The notes: generated by a model not told the origin, from the sequence alone. 64,000 nucleotides of DNA from Streptomyces sclerotialus (GCF_040907265.1 NZ_JBFOHP010000002.1:1426001-1490000), one strand, 5' to 3'; positions 1 through 8,961 are shown, counted from the first letter of the stretch. Made by a program: numbers and translations.

Positions 1-82
1 CGGTTTGCACCGAAAACCACCGGGTACTCGATGATCGCTCCGGCAGCAGGCCGGAACGGACCGGCGAGACCGGGAGGCGCAG

Positions 83-268
83 ATGCGCGACACAGACCCG
101 ATGAACGAGCCGACGCCCTCCCAGGCGGAGGGCGAGCGCCGAGGCCCGGAGAACACCCGTGGGCGGCAGGACGGCCCCGAGCGCGGCCGCGAGGCACCCC
201 GCACCACGCCGTCGCAGGCGGAGGGCGAGGACGAGAGCCGGGACGCGGAGCGGCACCGCGACCGGTGA
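83..268 (+). CDS. small charged hypothetical protein with an internal repeat
   Basis: The 61-residue product is almost entirely charged and small residues, with no signal peptide or membrane segment. The motif TPSQAEGE occurs twice, near residues 11-18 and 42-49. The ATG follows a purine-rich GGGAGG sequence at a usable distance. It is probably disordered and I assign no function. Composition alone could make such a frame open in GC-rich DNA; the repeat and the ribosome binding site are the reasons for keeping it. Confidence 0.5.
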   Translation: MRDTDPMNEPTPSQAEGERRGPENTRGRQDGPERGREAPRTTPSQAEGEDESRDAERHRDR

Positions 269-587
269 GCCCGCCGTCCGGGCGGGCGGGACGAGGCAGT
301 TGCGCCCTCCCGTGGCCCGGACACCCTGAGCATCGCAAGGGCGCTCCCGGCCAGGCCCGCCGCTCCCCCAGGAGCCCCGGGCACGTGCCGAGGATCAGCC
401 GAGCGCCCCCTTGCCGAGCCGCCCGTCAGCAGTCACGGGCGAGCACCTTTTCACCGACGCCCCCACGGGGCGTGCCGCGACACCCCGACGGGCCCATGTC
501 GCGTCAGCATTCCGTCAGAAGCGGCCCGTTCACCGTCAGCGTCCCGTCATGGACCCACGGGCCGCCCGCTGCCCCGGGCATACCGTC
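269..587. other. intergenic stretch without a recognisable gene
   Basis: About 320 bases between the small repeat protein and the hairpin ahead of the next gene. Frames are open here only because of GC content and none resembles a family. It probably contains the promoter for the gene at 660, but no clear -35/-10 pair could be picked out. Confidence 0.4.
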
Positions 588-630
588 GGCAGCGGTCCCG
601 GCCCGCCCTCACCGCGCCGGGACCGCTGCC
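588..630 (+). other. perfect 15-bp stem hairpin in the leader of the 660 gene
   Basis: Bases 588-602 are the exact reverse complement of 616-630, with a 13-base loop. The hairpin ends about 30 bases before the ATG at 660. It may be a terminator for the upstream transcript or a leader structure. There is no T-run, which is normal for terminators in this kind of genome. Confidence 0.45.
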
Positions 631-659
631 TTCAGACCCGCACCACCTGGGAGAACGCC

Positions 660-1100
660 ATGGCGGACACCTTGCTGACCGAAGACCCGGAACCTCTCGA
701 ACACCCGGCCGGACCGCTCTACGTGCCGGTCCGGCCGGGTCCCATGGGTTACGCGGCCCGCCTGTGCCGTACACCCCTCGGCTGCCGCACGGCCGTCGGC
801 TTCACGACGGAGCAACGGCTGGTGTCGGCGCTCGGCCCCGGAGTGCCGTGGATCCGGCTCGCCGAGCCGGCGCTGCGCGCCCTCGTGGCCCCGCTGGGCG
901 TCACCCGCGTCACCGTCGACGCCCGCTTCGCCGCCCCGAACCCCCGTGCCACGCCTCATCACTCCCCCGCACCTGAACACGCCGTCACGCCCGCCGCTTC
1001 GCCGGCCCTCGGCGGTTCCCCCTCCCCGGGCGCCGCGCCCGTACCGAAGCGCGCCACCGCACCGGCGGCGCCCTACCTCCTCCGGGGGCGCGCCGCATGA
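660..1100 (+). CDS. SAV_915-like conserved actinomycete protein
   Basis: A 146-residue soluble protein. The first ~85 residues look like a folded domain (LYVPVRPGPMGYAARLC, then RTAVGFTTEQRLVSALG) that resembles the small SAV_915 / SseB-like proteins of streptomycetes. The rest is a Pro/Ala-rich tail. The ATG was chosen because the preceding GGGAGAAC fits a ribosome binding site. The stop overlaps the next start as ATGA, so it is translationally coupled to the decarboxylase that follows. No catalytic motif is visible and the function is unknown. Confidence 0.55.
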   Translation: MADTLLTEDPEPLEHPAGPLYVPVRPGPMGYAARLCRTPLGCRTAVGFTTEQRLVSALGPGVPWIRLAEPALRALVAPLGVTRVTVDARFAAPNPRATPHHSPAPEHAVTPAASPALGGSPSPGAAPVPKRATAPAAPYLLRGRAA

Positions 1101-2452
1101 CCACCGTCGACCTGCCGTCCACCACGGTCACCGCGACCGCCCCCACCAGGTCGGCCGCGCTGTCCGTCTGGCCTTCCTCCACCGTCCCGCTGCCCTCCGG
1201 TGACCTGGCGGTGGGCGGGGTGCCGCTCTCCGAGGCCGCCGAGCGCTTCGGTACGCCCGTCTACCTGCTCGACGAGGGCGAGGTGCGGGCCCGCTGCCGT
1301 ACGTATGCGCAGGCCTTCCCCGACGCCGACATCCGGTACGCGGCCAAGGCCTTCCTGTGCCGGGCCATGGCCCGCTGGGTGGCCGAGGAAGGGCTCGGCC
1401 TGGACGTCTGCTCGGCGGGCGAGCTGGAGCTCGCGGCCGCGGCGGGCGTACCGCCCGAGCGCGTCGTGCTGCACGGCAACGCCAAGAGCCCGCACGACCT
1501 GGAGGCCGCGCTACGGCTCGGCGTGGGCCGCATCGTCATCGACAGCCCGTCGGAGATCGCCCGCCTCGCGGCCGCCGCCGGCAGCGCACGGACCCGCCTG
1601 AAGGTCATGGTCCGGGTGGTGCCCGGCATCACCGCCGGCGCGCACGAGAAGATCCGCACCGGTACCGCCGACCAGAAGTTCGGCCTGTCGGTCGCGGACG
1701 GCAGCGCGCAGCACGCCATCGCCCGGGTGCTCGCCCAGCCGGATCTCGAACTGGCCGGCCTGCACTGCCACTTGGGCTCGCAGATCACCAGCAGCAAGCC
1801 CTATCTGGCGGCGGTGCGCCGGATGGTGGGGCTGATGGCCCGTATCCGGGGCACCCACGGCGTGGTGCCGCCCGAGCTGGACCTCGGGGGCGGGCACGGC
1901 ATCGCCTACCGGCCGGGCGAGCCCGCACTGGACGTTCCCGCGCTCGCCAGGAAGGTACGCGCGGCCCTGATCGAGAGCTGTGCGGCGGCCGGCCTCACCG
2001 TGCCCCGGCTCGTCATCGAACCGGGCCGGGCCATCGCGGGCCCCGCGGGCGTCGCGCTCTACCGGGTGCTCGCCGTCAAGCGCACCGAGTCGCGCACCTT
2101 CGTCGCCGTGGACGGCGGGATGAGCGACAATCCCCGGCCCGCGCTGTACGGGGTGCGCTACGCGCCCCGGCTGGTCGGCCGGCTCTCGCGCGCCGAACCC
2201 GCCCCGGTGACCGTCGTCGGCCGGCACTGCGAGGCGGGGGACGTCCTCGCGTCCGGTGTGCCGCTGCCCGGTGACGTCCGGCCCGGCGATCTCCTCGCCG
2301 TACCGGTGGCGGGCGCGTACCACCTGTCCATGGCCTCCGCGTACAACCTCGTCGGCCGTCCCCCGGTGGCCGCCGTGAGGGGCGGCGAGGCGCGGCTTCT
2401 CGTACGCCGCGAAACGCTGGCCGATATGAGCAGCCGCGACATCGGCCGCTAG
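1097..2452 (+). CDS. lysA: diaminopimelate decarboxylase-like PLP enzyme (fold type III)
   Basis: A 451-residue PLP enzyme of the DapDC/ornithine decarboxylase fold. The PLP lysine lies in IRYAAKAFLC near residue 80, the glycine-rich phosphate loop in LDLGGGHGIAY, and the conserved EPGRAI and HCEAGDVL segments follow. Homologues decarboxylate meso-diaminopimelate to lysine in the cytosol. It is coupled by ATGA to the SAV_915-like gene and stands alone, without other lysine genes, so it may be a paralogue serving specialised metabolism rather than the housekeeping lysA. The family is certain; the exact substrate is not. Confidence 0.75.
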   Translation: MTTVDLPSTTVTATAPTRSAALSVWPSSTVPLPSGDLAVGGVPLSEAAERFGTPVYLLDEGEVRARCRTYAQAFPDADIRYAAKAFLCRAMARWVAEEGLGLDVCSAGELELAAAAGVPPERVVLHGNAKSPHDLEAALRLGVGRIVIDSPSEIARLAAAAGSARTRLKVMVRVVPGITAGAHEKIRTGTADQKFGLSVADGSAQHAIARVLAQPDLELAGLHCHLGSQITSSKPYLAAVRRMVGLMARIRGTHGVVPPELDLGGGHGIAYRPGEPALDVPALARKVRAALIESCAAAGLTVPRLVIEPGRAIAGPAGVALYRVLAVKRTESRTFVAVDGGMSDNPRPALYGVRYAPRLVGRLSRAEPAPVTVVGRHCEAGDVLASGVPLPGDVRPGDLLAVPVAGAYHLSMASAYNLVGRPPVAAVRGGEARLLVRRETLADMSSRDIGR

Positions 2453-2658
2453 CCGCTCCTCCCTGAAGCTGGTCGAGGACCACACCGAGGGCCGGATCGC
2501 CGGCTTCGTGGGCGAGCCCCGGATCAACATTCTCCGGCTCGACATCGCCCTCAAGGAGCTGACGCGGGGCCGAGGACGGCGGACGTCAGGTCCGACAGCA
2601 GGCGAGGCCGGGTGGCGCCGAAGAACGGCGCCGCCCGGCCTCGCCGTCGCGTTCTCCG

Positions 2659-3636
2659 TCAGTGCGCGTGGCCGCCGTGCGACCCGGACTCCGGCTCGGC
2701 CGTCTCCTCGGCTGCCGTGCCGGCGGGCGTGCCCTCCGCGCGTACCGTGAAGGCCGCCGTGCGGACCTTGCCCTGGTGCTGGAAGTCGAGGAAGAGGCGG
2801 TACGTGCCGGGGCTCGGCGCCGTGGCGGTGAAGGAGACCTCAGGGCCCGGCTTCGTCCTGCCGTCGCCGGGGGCGCCGTTGGGGTGGACGTGGAGGTAGG
2901 CCAGGTCGCCGGAGCGCAGCGCCACGAGGTGGCCGTAGGCGCCGAGGTAGGGCTGGAGGTCGGTGACCGGGCGGCCGTCCTTGCTGACCTTCAGCGTCAG
3001 CTCGTCCTCCGCGCCCGGTCGCAGCCGCCCGTCGAGGGTGACGGTGTAGCCGTCGACCTTCGCGACCTTGGCGGGGGCGGGCAGCGCTGCAGGGCGGTAG
3101 TTCCCGGTGACGGCCAGGTCTGCGCCCAGCGTGAGGCCGTCGGCGCCCTTGGCGGCCGGGGTGAAGTCGGCGAAGAGGCGGTAGCCGCCGACCTTCGGGA
3201 GCTCGGCGTCCGTGCTCCAGGTGCCGTCGGCCGCGCGGGTGGGGTGCAGGTGCCGGTACGTGCCCAGGTCCCGTGAGGCGAGGATCAGGTGCAGTTCCTT
3301 GCCGTGCTCGCGCCGGAACGCCGTGACCTGCCGGCCGGAGTCGTCGCGGACGGCGAAGCGGAGCGCGGACTTCTCACCCGCGGGGACGCGCGGGGTCTTG
3401 AGGTCGAGCGCGTAGCCGTCCTGGGAGATCTGCAGGCCGCCGGGCGGCATGTCGTGTCCCCCGGCTTGTTTCTCGTGCTCACCGCTGCCTTCCGCCGCGC
3501 CGTCGCCGTGCTGTCCGGCGTGCGCGGCGGGCTCGGGGGCCGCGATGGGGGCGACGGCGTTGCCCACTCCGTACGCGGCCCCGAAGGAGGCGGCGAGCGC
3601 GGCGACGAAGGCGGTGATCTTCGCTGGGGTGTTCAT
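2659..3636 (-). CDS. secreted His-rich, probable copper-handling protein
   Basis: A 325-residue protein with an N-terminal signal or membrane anchor (MNTPAKITAFVAALAASFGA), then a His-rich linker (HAGQHGDG, GEHEKQAGGHD) and two beta-rich repeats carrying HLILASRDLGTYRHLHP and HLVALRSGDLAYLHVHP. It ends in a HGGHAH tail. Paired HLHP/HVHP motifs and terminal histidines are usual in extracytoplasmic copper-binding proteins. The gene is divergent from copZ-copA and shares an operator-bearing promoter region with them, so copper induction is likely. The ATG at 3636 was chosen because the signal peptide begins there and a purine-rich GGAGAAG sequence precedes it. Confidence 0.75.
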   Translation of the reverse strand: MNTPAKITAFVAALAASFGAAYGVGNAVAPIAAPEPAAHAGQHGDGAAEGSGEHEKQAGGHDMPPGGLQISQDGYALDLKTPRVPAGEKSALRFAVRDDSGRQVTAFRREHGKELHLILASRDLGTYRHLHPTRAADGTWSTDAELPKVGGYRLFADFTPAAKGADGLTLGADLAVTGNYRPAALPAPAKVAKVDGYTVTLDGRLRPGAEDELTLKVSKDGRPVTDLQPYLGAYGHLVALRSGDLAYLHVHPNGAPGDGRTKPGPEVSFTATAPSPGTYRLFLDFQHQGKVRTAAFTVRAEGTPAGTAAEETAEPESGSHGGHAH

Positions 3637-3760
3637 CGGGCTTCTCCTCGAATCGTCGGTCACCACGTCCGGGCGTCGGTCACCGCTGACGGGCGGCTGG
3701 GGCGCACTGCCGGCCGTACGCCGTGGAGCGCGCGGCCGACCTGCACGTAGCCACGGAGCA

Positions 3761-3779
3761 TATACCCCCTCGGGGTATA
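3761..3779. promoter_or_regulatory. CsoR-type operator 1 of the copper island
   Basis: TATACCCCCTCGGGGTATA is a near-perfect palindrome of the TAC-(C/G tract)-GTA type bound by CsoR-family repressors. It lies about 125 bases upstream of the secreted protein gene, in the divergent region shared with copZ. Confidence 0.75.
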
Positions 3780-3808
3780 TGCAAGCCCCGGTCGAGCGCT
3801 TGCCATGG

Positions 3809-3827
3809 ATACGGGGTGGGGGTATAC
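3809..3827. promoter_or_regulatory. degenerate CsoR-type operator 2
   Basis: ATACGGGGTGGGGGTATAC keeps the outer ATA/TAT arms and a long G tract, but one half is G-rich instead of C-rich. It is a weaker version of the sites on either side. Confidence 0.45.
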
Positions 3828-3845
3828 ATGACAGGGCCGCCGCCG

Positions 3846-3862
3846 ATACCCCCCTAGGGTAT
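3846..3862. promoter_or_regulatory. CsoR-type operator 3, in front of copZ
   Basis: ATACCCCCCTAGGGTAT lies 51 bases before the copZ ATG, where it would cover the promoter. It is almost identical, including its GCCG flank, to the palindrome at 36630-36646 near the MFS exporter. Confidence 0.75.
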
Positions 3863-3912
3863 GCGGGTAACGGCTGGTGTATCCCAGAGTCGATCGCTTC
3901 CCAGGAGGAACC

Positions 3913-4203
3913 ATGTCCAACTGCTGTACACCCGACGGCAGCTGCCAGACCGACGGCGCGCAGACCACCGCGACCGCCGTCGCCGACAGCCGGACCACGG
4001 TCTACGCGATCGCCGGAATGACCTGCGGCCACTGCAAGGCAACGCTCACCAAGGCCATCGGCGAGGTCGACGGCGTGCTGAGCGTCGAGGTCGACGTCGA
4101 AGCCGGCACCGCGAGCGTCGTGAGCGCGGACGAGCTCGACGACGCGAAGATCGCCGAGGTCGTCGACGAGGCCGGATACGAACTGACCGGCCGGGCCGCC
4201 TGA
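3913..4203 (+). CDS. copZ: CopZ-like copper chaperone
   Basis: A 96-residue cytosolic HMA-domain protein. The Cu(I)-binding GMTCGHC motif is near residues 35-41, followed by the beta-alpha-beta-beta-alpha-beta pattern typical of Atx1/CopZ, which deliver Cu(I) to CopA. The N-terminus has three more cysteines (NCCTPDGSC), an extra candidate metal site. The ATG follows AGGAGG at ideal spacing; upstream in-frame codons lack a ribosome binding site. An operator lies just upstream and a hairpin follows before copA. Confidence 0.9.
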   Translation: MSNCCTPDGSCQTDGAQTTATAVADSRTTVYAIAGMTCGHCKATLTKAIGEVDGVLSVEVDVEAGTASVVSADELDDAKIAEVVDEAGYELTGRAA

Positions 4204-4216
4204 CCCAGGCCCCGTC

Positions 4217-4246
4217 GCCGGGCCCGCGTTACCGCGCGGGCCCGGC
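4217..4246 (+). other. copZ-copA intercistronic hairpin
   Basis: A 12-bp perfect stem (4217-4228 with 4235-4246) and a 6-base loop in the 68-base gap between copZ and copA. It may stabilise the copZ end of the mRNA or partly terminate transcription, so that more chaperone than pump is made. Confidence 0.5.
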
Positions 4247-4271
4247 GGCCTGACGCAACTGAGGAGCAGTG

Positions 4272-6527
4272 ATGACTACCATCGCGGAATCCCACGAGGT
4301 CGAGCTCGCCATCGGTGGCATGACGTGCGCCTCGTGCGCGGCCCGTATCGAGAAGAAGCTCAACCGCATGGACGGGGTCGAGGCCACCGTCAACTACGCC
4401 ACGGAGAAGGCCAAGGTCAGCTACCGAGGCGCGGACGTCTCCGTGACCGACCTGATCGCCACCGTCGAGGCGACCGGCTACACCGCCCAGGAGCCGGCTC
4501 CGCCCCGCACCGACAGCGCTCCCGAGGGCGAGCAGGGAGCGGACGAGCCCGACGAGCTCCGGCCGCTGCGCCAGCGGCTGGTGACCGCGGTGGCGCTCGC
4601 CGTGCCGGTGATCGCGATGGCGATGGTCCCGGCGTTGCAGATCGAGTACTGGCAGTGGCTGTCCCTGACGCTCGCCGCCCCGGTCGTGACGTACGCCGCC
4701 TGGCCCTTCCACCGCGCCGCCTGGACCAACGCCAAGCACGGCGCCGCCACCATGGACACGCTGATCTCGGTCGGTACGACGGCCGCGTTCCTGTGGTCGC
4801 TGTGGGCGCTGTTCTTCGGTACGGCCGGTACGCCCGGCATGACGCACCCCTTCGAGCTGACCATCGCCCGCACCGACGGCGCCGGGAACATCTACCTGGA
4901 GGCCGCGGCCGGGGTCACCGCCTTCATCCTGGCCGGGCGCTATTTCGAGGCCCGCTCCAAGCGGAAGGCCGGCGCCGCCCTGAAGGCGCTGCTGGAGCTG
5001 GGCGCCAAGGAAGTCACCGTGCTGCGCGACGGCCGGGAAGTGACCGTCCCGACCGCCGAGTTGCAGGTCGGGGACCGTTTCCTGGTCCGTCCCGGTGAGA
5101 AGATCGCGACCGACGGCACCGTCGTCGAAGGCTCCTCGGCCGTCGACGCGTCGATGCTGACCGGCGAGTCGGTACCCGTCGAGGTCTCGGTCGGCGACGC
5201 GGTCACCGGTGCCACGCTGAACGCCGGCGGCCGGCTCGTGGTCGAGGCCACCCGGGTGGGCGCCGACACCCAGCTGGCGCGGATGGCGAAGCTGGTGGAG
5301 GACGCGCAGAACGGCAAGGCCGCGGCGCAGCGCCTCGCCGACCGGATCTCCGCCGTCTTCGTCCCCGTCGTCATCGCGCTCGCGCTGGGCACGCTCGGCT
5401 TCTGGCTGGGCAACGGCGCGGGGCTGACGGCCGCTTTCACCGCAGCCGTCGCCGTACTGATCATCGCCTGCCCGTGCGCCCTGGGCCTGGCCACACCGAC
5501 CGCGCTGATGGTCGGCACCGGCCGCGGCGCCCAGCTCGGCATCCTGATCAAGGGCCCCGAGGTGCTGGAGACCACCCGCAAGGTCGACACCATCGTGCTG
5601 GACAAGACCGGTACGGTCACCACCGGTCAGATGACCCTGCTCGCCGTCCACACCGCGCCCGGCGCCGACGAGGCCGACGTACTGCGGCTGGCCGGTGCGC
5701 TGGAGCACTCCTCCGAGCACCCGATCGCGCGCGCCGTCGCCGACGGCGCCGCCAAGAAGGTGGGCACGCTGCCCGCTCCCGAGGACTTCGCCAACGTCGC
5801 GGGCCTCGGTGTGCAGGGGGTCGTCGACGGCCACGCCGTCCTCGTCGGCCGCGAGAAGCTGCTGGCCGAGTGGGCCATCGCGCTGCCCGACGGGCTGGCG
5901 CGCGCCAAGTCCGAGGCGGAGGCCGCGGGCCGCACGGCCATCGCGGTGGCCTGGGACGGTGAGGCGCGGGCCGTGCTGGAGGTCGCCGACGCCGTGAAGG
6001 AGACCAGCCCCGAGGCCATCCGGCGGCTGCGTGCCCTGGGGCTCACCCCCATCCTGCTCACCGGCGACAACGAGGCGGTGGCCAAGGCGGTCGCCGCCGA
6101 GGTCGGCATCGACGAGGTGATCGCCGAGGTCATGCCGGAGGACAAGGTGAACGTCGTCAAGCGCCTCCAGGACGAGGGCCGGAGCGTGGCCATGGTCGGT
6201 GACGGTGTCAACGACGCCGCCGCGCTGGCCCAGGCCGACCTGGGCCTGGCCATGGGCACGGGCACGGACGCGGCGATCGAGGCCGGCGACCTCACCCTCG
6301 TACGCGGAGACCTGCGTGCCGCGGCCGACGCCATCCGGCTCTCCCGCAAGACGCTCGGCACGATCAAGTCCAACCTCTTCTGGGCCTTCGCCTACAACGT
6401 CGCGGCCCTCCCCCTCGCCGCTTCCGGCCTGCTCAACCCGATGATCGCGGGGGCCGCCATGGCCTTCTCCTCGGTCTTCGTGGTCGGCAACTCCCTGCGG
6501 CTGCGCGGCTTCACGCCCCAGTCCTGA
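4272..6527 (+). CDS. copA: CopA, Cu(I)-exporting P1B-type ATPase
   Basis: A 751-residue membrane ATPase that pumps Cu(I) out of the cytosol. It has one N-terminal HMA domain with GMTCASC, then transmembrane helices, the actuator TGES loop, the CPC membrane metal site ([16 protein letters not shown]), the phosphorylated aspartate in DKTGTVTTG, the SEHP nucleotide-binding motif and the [10 protein letters not shown] hinge. All catalytic motifs are intact. The ATG at 4272 has better spacing to GAGGAG than the GTG one codon upstream. It is cotranscribed with copZ and followed by a terminator hairpin and csoR. Confidence 0.95.
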   Translation: MTTIAESHEVELAIGGMTCASCAARIEKKLNRMDGVEATVNYATEKAKVSYRGADVSVTDLIATVEATGYTAQEPAPPRTDSAPEGEQGADEPDELRPLRQRLVTAVALAVPVIAMAMVPALQIEYWQWLSLTLAAPVVTYAAWPFHRAAWTNAKHGAATMDTLISVGTTAAFLWSLWALFFGTAGTPGMTHPFELTIARTDGAGNIYLEAAAGVTAFILAGRYFEARSKRKAGAALKALLELGAKEVTVLRDGREVTVPTAELQVGDRFLVRPGEKIATDGTVVEGSSAVDASMLTGESVPVEVSVGDAVTGATLNAGGRLVVEATRVGADTQLARMAKLVEDAQNGKAAAQRLADRISAVFVPVVIALALGTLGFWLGNGAGLTAAFTAAVAVLIIACPCALGLATPTALMVGTGRGAQLGILIKGPEVLETTRKVDTIVLDKTGTVTTGQMTLLAVHTAPGADEADVLRLAGALEHSSEHPIARAVADGAAKKVGTLPAPEDFANVAGLGVQGVVDGHAVLVGREKLLAEWAIALPDGLARAKSEAEAAGRTAIAVAWDGEARAVLEVADAVKETSPEAIRRLRALGLTPILLTGDNEAVAKAVAAEVGIDEVIAEVMPEDKVNVVKRLQDEGRSVAMVGDGVNDAAALAQADLGLAMGTGTDAAIEAGDLTLVRGDLRAAADAIRLSRKTLGTIKSNLFWAFAYNVAALPLAASGLLNPMIAGAAMAFSSVFVVGNSLRLRGFTPQS

Positions 6528-6533
6528 CGCCCG

Positions 6534-6576
6534 GCCGGCGAGGGGCCGGAGACTTCCCGCTCCGGCCCCCGCCGGC
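6534..6576 (+). terminator. terminator-like hairpin after copA
   Basis: A long GC stem (GGGGCCGGAG paired with CTCCGGCCCC, extended by GCCGGC arms with one bulge) begins six bases after the copA stop. There is no U-tract, as is common here. Confidence 0.6.
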
Positions 6577-6638
6577 TCCGGCAGGTCATGCCCGGTACGG
6601 GCGGACGATCCGGCACGTTCCGATGAGATGAGGCGTCA

Positions 6639-6920
6639 GTGACCGGTTACCAGAACCACAAGGACGACATCCTGCGCCGGCTGCGCCGCGTCGAGGGGCA
6701 GGTGCGGGGACTCCAGCGGATGGTGTCCGAGGACACCTACTGCATCGACGTACTGACACAGGTCTCCGCGACCAGCGCGGCCCTGCAGTCCTGCGCTCTC
6801 GCGCTGCTCGACGAACACCTCAACTGCTGCGTCACCGAGGCGATCGGCAGGGGCGGGGGCGAGGCGCGGGAGAAGGTCACCGAGGCCTCGGCGGCCATCG
6901 CCCGTCTCGTGCGGTCATGA
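6639..6920 (+). CDS. csoR: CsoR-family copper-sensing repressor
   Basis: A 93-residue four-helix-bundle repressor starting at GTG. The Cu(I) ligands are at the expected places: Cys35, His60 and Cys64, with the N-terminal helix RRLRRVEGQVRGL typical of the family. CsoR binds G-tract palindromes without copper and releases DNA when Cu(I) binds. Matching palindromes occur in the copper promoter region and again near 36.5-36.95 kb, which suggests a regulon reaching beyond this operon. Confidence 0.9.
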   Translation: MTGYQNHKDDILRRLRRVEGQVRGLQRMVSEDTYCIDVLTQVSATSAALQSCALALLDEHLNCCVTEAIGRGGGEAREKVTEASAAIARLVRS

Positions 6921-7004
6921 GGCCTCGTACGGTCACCGGGCGCACAAGCGTCGTACGATGTGCCACGGCCATGTGGCGGCGTCATGCCGCGGAAGGGGGA
7001 CAGC

Positions 7005-7367
7005 GTGCGCCGGCTGGGGGAACTGGAAGCTGAGATCATGGACCGGCTCTGGCGATGGGACCGGCCCGCCACCGTGCGCGACGTGGTGGACGACATCAAC
7101 CGCACGCGCACCGTCGCCTACACGACCGTCATGACCGTCGCCGACATCCTCCACCGCAAGGGTCTGCTGCGCCGGCAGAAGAGCGGCCGGGCGTGGGTGT
7201 ACGAGCCGGCGCACAGCCGCGAGGAGTACACCGCGGCCCTCATGCAGGAGGCGCTGGGGCACACCGAGGACCGGCGGACCGCACTGCTGCACTTCGTCGA
7301 ATGCATGTCGCCGGAGGACGTCGAAGCGCTCAACGCCGCGCTCCGCTCCACCCGGCAGCCGGACTGA
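7005..7367 (+). CDS. BlaI/CopY-family winged-helix regulator
   Basis: A 120-residue repressor with an N-terminal winged helix (LGELEAEIMDRLW, then VRDVVDDIN and YTTVMTVADILHRKGLL) and a C-terminal dimerisation helix, as in BlaI, MecI and CopY. The GTG at 7005 follows GGGGGA at good spacing; an ATG at 6984 is possible but has no ribosome binding site. It lies three bases before an M56 peptidase gene, the usual BlaI-BlaR1-like pairing, in which the membrane protease inactivates the repressor. No beta-lactamase is nearby, so the target is open; the copper island is a candidate. Confidence 0.8.
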   Translation: MRRLGELEAEIMDRLWRWDRPATVRDVVDDINRTRTVAYTTVMTVADILHRKGLLRRQKSGRAWVYEPAHSREEYTAALMQEALGHTEDRRTALLHFVECMSPEDVEALNAALRSTRQPD

Positions 7368-7370
7368 CCG

Positions 7371-8276
7371 ATGCTGCATCACCTGGTACTGCCGCTGGGG
7401 ATCGCCCTGGGCAGTGCCCTGCTCGCGCCCGGTCTGCTGGCTCGCGCCCGCTGGGCCCCGCACGCCCCGCGCCTGGCGATCGCGAGCTGGCTCACCCTGG
7501 CCGTGCTCATGACGGCCGCGGTGGGGCTGGGCCTGGCGCAGCTCCTGCTGCCGCTGGCCGGGGCGCACGACGCACTGGCCCTGATCGTGGCCTGCGCGAC
7601 CGCGGAGGGCGGCGCGGCGGAGCCCAGCGGCCGGCTGTACCTCCTGCTGGCCGGCTCGCTGGCCACGGCCGCGCTCCCGCCCGTACAGGCCCTGGCCAGG
7701 GAGCACCGCAGGACCCGGCGGGCCCGGACGCGCCACGCCGATCTGCTGCGGCTGGTGGGACGGCGTTCCGCACCGCTGGGCGCGGTGGTCATCGACCACG
7801 CGGTGCCGACGGTGTACTGCCTGCCCGGCCGGTCACCGCAGATCGTGGTGAGTTCGGGGGCCGTCCGTACGCTGAGCAAGCGGCAGCTGGACGTGGCGCT
7901 GGCCCACGAGCGGGCGCACCTCCGCGGCCGTCATCACTGGCTCGGCGCCGCCGCGCGTGCCTTCGGCACGTCCTTCCGGTGGCTGCCCCTCGGCCGCCGT
8001 CTGCTCCGCGAGGTACCGCTCCTGCTGGAGATGGCGGCCGACGACCGCGCGCTGCGGCACGGGTCGCGGCAGGCGCTGGCGGCGGCCCTGTACGAGATGG
8101 CGGCCGGGCAGGCGGCCCAGGGCACCCTCTCGCTGAGCGGTTCCTCCACCGCCGTGCGGGTCCGTCGTCTCCTGACCACCGAACGGCCTCGCCGGGCCGC
8201 GGCGCGTGGTGCGCTCACCGTGCTGGGGTGCGGACTCGCCGCCGCTCCGCTCCTGGTGACGTGCTGTGTGCTGTAG
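7371..8276 (+). CDS. M56-family (BlaR1-like) membrane metallopeptidase
   Basis: A 301-residue protein with hydrophobic segments around residues 5-25, 35-60, 80-105 and at the C-terminus. The zinc motif HExxH is seen as AHERAH near residue 180, with EMAADDRAL downstream supplying a third ligand region. There is no penicillin-sensor domain, so it is the short M56 form common in actinomycetes. It forms an operon with the BlaI-like regulator and probably cleaves it in response to an envelope signal that cannot be inferred here. Confidence 0.75.
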   Translation: MLHHLVLPLGIALGSALLAPGLLARARWAPHAPRLAIASWLTLAVLMTAAVGLGLAQLLLPLAGAHDALALIVACATAEGGAAEPSGRLYLLLAGSLATAALPPVQALAREHRRTRRARTRHADLLRLVGRRSAPLGAVVIDHAVPTVYCLPGRSPQIVVSSGAVRTLSKRQLDVALAHERAHLRGRHHWLGAAARAFGTSFRWLPLGRRLLREVPLLLEMAADDRALRHGSRQALAAALYEMAAGQAAQGTLSLSGSSTAVRVRRLLTTERPRRAAARGALTVLGCGLAAAPLLVTCCVL

Positions 8277-8297
8277 GCGCCGCCGCGATCTACTTAC

Positions 8298-8308
8298 TTA
8301 CTACGTAA
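8298..8308. promoter_or_regulatory. short AT-rich palindrome between the M56 and GNAT genes
   Basis: TTACTACGTAA (TTAC-TAC-GTAA) lies in an unusually AT-rich patch, 21 bases after the peptidase stop and about 160 bases before the acetyltransferase. It could be an operator or part of a promoter. Confidence 0.25.
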
Positions 8309-8466
8309 ATTCGTATTCCCCGGGTGCGCGGCGGAACAGCCGGCAGATATTTCCGTGGAATGATTGCGGTCTTGCGAAATCGCCGGGAAGGCTGATTGCA
8401 TAAGCGACTTGAGGTCTATGGTGGACCGCAGTGGGGCGGCTACGCCCGCGGGAGGGATGAGGCTCC

Positions 8467-8961
8467 ATGGGCCAGGTGGACGTGCGGTTGGCGGTCGAGT
8501 CGGACACTCCGGCGGTGTCCCGCATCGTCGCCGAATCACTCCGTAATAGCTATTCGGACCTGCTCGGTAAATCCGCCGTCGAGCGCCTGGTCAGTCAGCA
8601 ATGTTCGCTGGCTCGAATTCGTACGGAAATCGGAGCGCCGGGCAGCGGGCCCGGCTGGCTGGGCTGGCTCGTCGCCACCACGGCGGACGGCACGGTCATC
8701 GGTGCGGCGGCCGGCGGCATCGCCGAGGCGGGTTCGGGCGAGGTGTATTCCTTGTGCGTGACCGGGGCCCATCGCCGTCATGGCGTGGGCAGCTCCCTCC
8801 TGACCGCCGTCACGGACCAGCAGCTGAAGAACGAAGCGCGGCAGCAGCGGATCTCCCTGCTCGCCGCCCAGGACCCCGCCGTTCCCTTCCTCAGCCGGCA
8901 CGGCTTCCGGCCCGCCGAGGAGAGCGCCGCGGACCGGCCCCGGTACGCGCGCGCCGTGTGA
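8467..8961 (+). CDS. GNAT-family N-acetyltransferase
   Basis: A 164-residue single-domain GNAT. Acetyl-CoA binding motif A reads VYSLCVTGAHRRHGVGSSLL (R-R-x-G-x-G), preceded by a beta strand that ends GAAAGGI. The C-terminal part (ISLLAAQDPAVPFLSRHGFRP) is the usual motif B with its FYxxxGF-like end. The substrate is unknown. A long AT-richer leader with GGGAGGGATGAGG lies before the ATG. It opens the accessory stretch that leads into the 9-20 kb operons. Confidence 0.7.
   Translation: MGQVDVRLAVESDTPAVSRIVAESLRNSYSDLLGKSAVERLVSQQCSLARIRTEIGAPGSGPGWLGWLVATTADGTVIGAAAGGIAEAGSGEVYSLCVTGAHRRHGVGSSLLTAVTDQQLKNEARQQRISLLAAQDPAVPFLSRHGFRPAEESAADRPRYARAV

Noticed and set aside
2455..2570. Conserved-looking plus-strand reading (LKLVEDHTEGRIAGFVGEPR and onward) after lysA
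   Set aside because: It has codon-like composition and could be the tail of a lost gene, but I cannot match it to a family and it lacks a start, so it is not called.
4002..5834. Minus-strand 610-codon frame opposite copZ-copA
   Set aside because: The antisense of a fully motif-complete P-type ATPase; no domain of its own.
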